From an uncultured Lachnospiraceae bacterium (GTDB taxonomy: Bacteria > Bacillota > Clostridia > Lachnospirales > Lachnospiraceae), in assembly GCA_949948715.1 (NCBI GenBank), contig CATLGW010000028.1, forward strand, positions 1-34,538: a stretch of DNA of 34,538 nt. Reading direction: 5' to 3'. Both the position numbers and the translations under genes were made by a program. Below, piece after piece: positions 33,221 to 34,538 of this stretch; the first letter of the stretch is position 1, and the number at the start of each line of letters is the position of its first letter. Under the pieces are notes generated by a model. That model ran no database searches and was not told the origin of the DNA. It saw only the letters and a program-made list of their open reading frames with translations.

Positions 33221-34408
33221 ATGGCTAAAGCTAAATTTGAAAGAACTAAGCCCCATTGTAACATTGGTACCATTGGTCACGTTGACCATGGTAAGACTAC
33301 CCTGACCGCTGCTATCACCAAGGTTCTGGCTGAGAGAGTGGCTGGTAACGAGAAGGTGGATTTCGAGAATATCGATAAGGCTCCCGAGGAGAGAGAGCGT
33401 GGTATCACTATCTCTACCGCACACGTTGAGTATCAGACTGACAAGAGACACTATGCACACGTTGACTGCCCGGGCCACGCTGACTATGTAAAGAACATGA
33501 TCACCGGAGCTGCACAGATGGACGGTGCTATCCTGGTTGTTGCTGCGACCGACGGTGTGATGGCTCAGACCAAGGAGCACATCCTTCTGTCCCGTCAGGT
33601 GGGCGTACCTTATATCATCGTGTTCATGAACAAGTGCGACATGGTTGACGATCCCGAGCTTCTGGAGCTGGTTGAGATGGAGATCACCGAGCAGTTGGAG
33701 GAGTATGACTTCACTGATTGCCCTATCATCAAGGGTTCCGCTCTGAAGGCTCTTGAGGATCCCAACGGCGAGTGGGGCGACAAGGTTATGGAGCTTATGT
33801 CCACCGTGGACGAGTATATCCCTGATCCTCAGCGTGAGACTGACAAGCCTTTCCTTATGCCTGTCGAGGACGTGTTCACCATCACCGGCCGCGGTACCGT
33901 TGCTACCGGCCGTGTAGAGCGTGGCGTTCTTCATGTCAACGAGGAAGTTGAAATCGTTGGTATCAAGGAGGAGACCAAGAAGACCGTTGTTACCGGTATC
34001 GAGATGTTCCGTAAGATGCTGGATGAGGCTCAGGCCGGCGACAACATCGGCGCACTGCTTCGTGGCGTTCAGAGAACCGAGATCGAGAGAGGACAGGTTC
34101 TTGCAAAGCCCGGCACCGTTACCTGCCATCAGAAGTTTACCGCTCAGGTTTACGTTCTGACCAAGGACGAGGGTGGCCGTCACACTCCTTTCTTCAACAA
34201 TTATCGTCCTCAGTTCTATTTCAGAACTACCGACGTTACCGGTGTCTGCAACCTTCCTGAGGGCACCGAGATGTGTATGCCTGGCGACAACGTGGAGATG
34301 AGCATTGAGCTGATCCATCCCATCGCTATGGAGCAGGGCTTGACCTTCGCTATCCGTGAGGGTGGTAGAACTGTTGGTTCTGGCCGTGTGGCTACAATTA
34401 TTGAGTAA
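33221..34408 (+). CDS. tuf: elongation factor Tu
   Basis: 395 residues, the GTPase that delivers aminoacyl-tRNA. G1 is GHVDHGKT (19-26), followed by [15 protein letters not shown] (switch I), [12 protein letters not shown] and NKCD. Domains II and III are intact, with [13 protein letters not shown] and the C-terminal [23 protein letters not shown] before ATG 33221 is a strong ribosome site. It has its own promoter and a strong terminator. Codon choice is strongly biased (many GTT, ACC, CGT, AAG), as in the flagellin gene, fitting very high expression. It is the only tuf copy in the window. Confidence 0.99.
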   Translation: MAKAKFERTKPHCNIGTIGHVDHGKTTLTAAITKVLAERVAGNEKVDFENIDKAPEERERGITISTAHVEYQTDKRHYAHVDCPGHADYVKNMITGAAQMDGAILVVAATDGVMAQTKEHILLSRQVGVPYIIVFMNKCDMVDDPELLELVEMEITEQLEEYDFTDCPIIKGSALKALEDPNGEWGDKVMELMSTVDEYIPDPQRETDKPFLMPVEDVFTITGRGTVATGRVERGVLHVNEEVEIVGIKEETKKTVVTGIEMFRKMLDEAQAGDNIGALLRGVQRTEIERGQVLAKPGTVTCHQKFTAQVYVLTKDEGGRHTPFFNNYRPQFYFRTTDVTGVCNLPEGTEMCMPGDNVEMSIELIHPIAMEQGLTFAIREGGRTVGSGRVATIIE

Positions 34409-34430
34409 TCGAAAATTCATTGAATTTATG

Positions 34431-34464
34431 GGACTTTCCGAGGTTTCTCGGAAAGTCCTTTTTT
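34431..34464 (+). terminator. terminator after tuf
   Basis: GGACTTTCCGA (34431-34441) pairs perfectly with TCGGAAAGTCC (34448-34458) across a six-base loop, followed by six Ts. The 74 bases after it (34465-34538) show no gene or recognisable signal. Confidence 0.95.
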
Positions 34465-34538
34465 CGATGTTTGGTGGGATTGATAAGTCGTGATAACAGA
34501 ATGATAACAAAAATTCGCTAATTTTGAAGAAACAAGTG

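Noticed and set aside
33195..33226. Hairpin ATTATT/AATAAT around the tuf ribosome site as another CsrA target
   Set aside because: The loop is about 14 bases and the C-AAGGAG-G core makes only two pairs before a mismatch, unlike the flagellar hairpins.

Overview
The window looks like the chromosome of a motile Gram-positive bacterium of the class Clostridia, most likely a Lachnospiraceae gut anaerobe. That is inferred from three things: the Firmicutes order of the ribosomal and RNA polymerase genes, strong AGGAGG-type ribosome binding sites, and a flagellar set that includes both FliW and CsrA. All genes I accept lie on the + strand. I see no tRNA, rRNA, CRISPR array or intact mobile element, and no gene-free stretch longer than 300 bases.

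Positions 1-3097 hold accessory genes: the tail of an unidentified reading frame, a pentapeptide-repeat protein whose 5' end looks damaged or rearranged, a small nitroreductase, and a GH43-type arabinosidase/xylosidase. Positions 3130-14935 are a late flagellar region. A sigma-28 promoter starts flgM-flgN-flgK-flgK2-flgL-fliW-csrA. A terminator overlapping the csrA stop codon abuts a second sigma-28 promoter for flaG-fliD-fliS-fliT-like. A third sigma-28 promoter drives flagellin through a long, hairpin-rich leader. A large family 2 glycosyltransferase (15024-17168) follows the flagellin terminator and is a plausible flagellin-modifying enzyme.

Positions 17241-34464 are the transcription/translation core: rpmG-secE-nusG-rplK-rplA, an L10 leader with attenuator then rplJ-rplL, rpoB-rpoC, an out-of-place rmlD-like reductase, rpsL-rpsG-fusA and tuf. 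Near-consensus sigma-A promoters and clear terminators separate these blocks. Putative ribosomal-protein autoregulatory elements precede rplK (L1 type) and rplJ (L10 type).

The most interesting observation is a repeated RNA design. In front of flaG, fliS, flagellin and the glycosyltransferase, the Shine-Dalgarno sequence lies in the hexaloop of a perfect hairpin with a C-G closing pair and loop ANGGAG, the geometry CsrA recognises. Flagellin has a second such hairpin (loop AGGGAA) 20 nt upstream. The other ribosome binding sites in the window do not show this. With csrA and its antagonist fliW encoded in the same region, this suggests a local FliW-CsrA circuit that controls flagellin, its chaperone operon and its putative glycosyltransferase together at translation. 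This comes from reading the sequence only and has not been tested.
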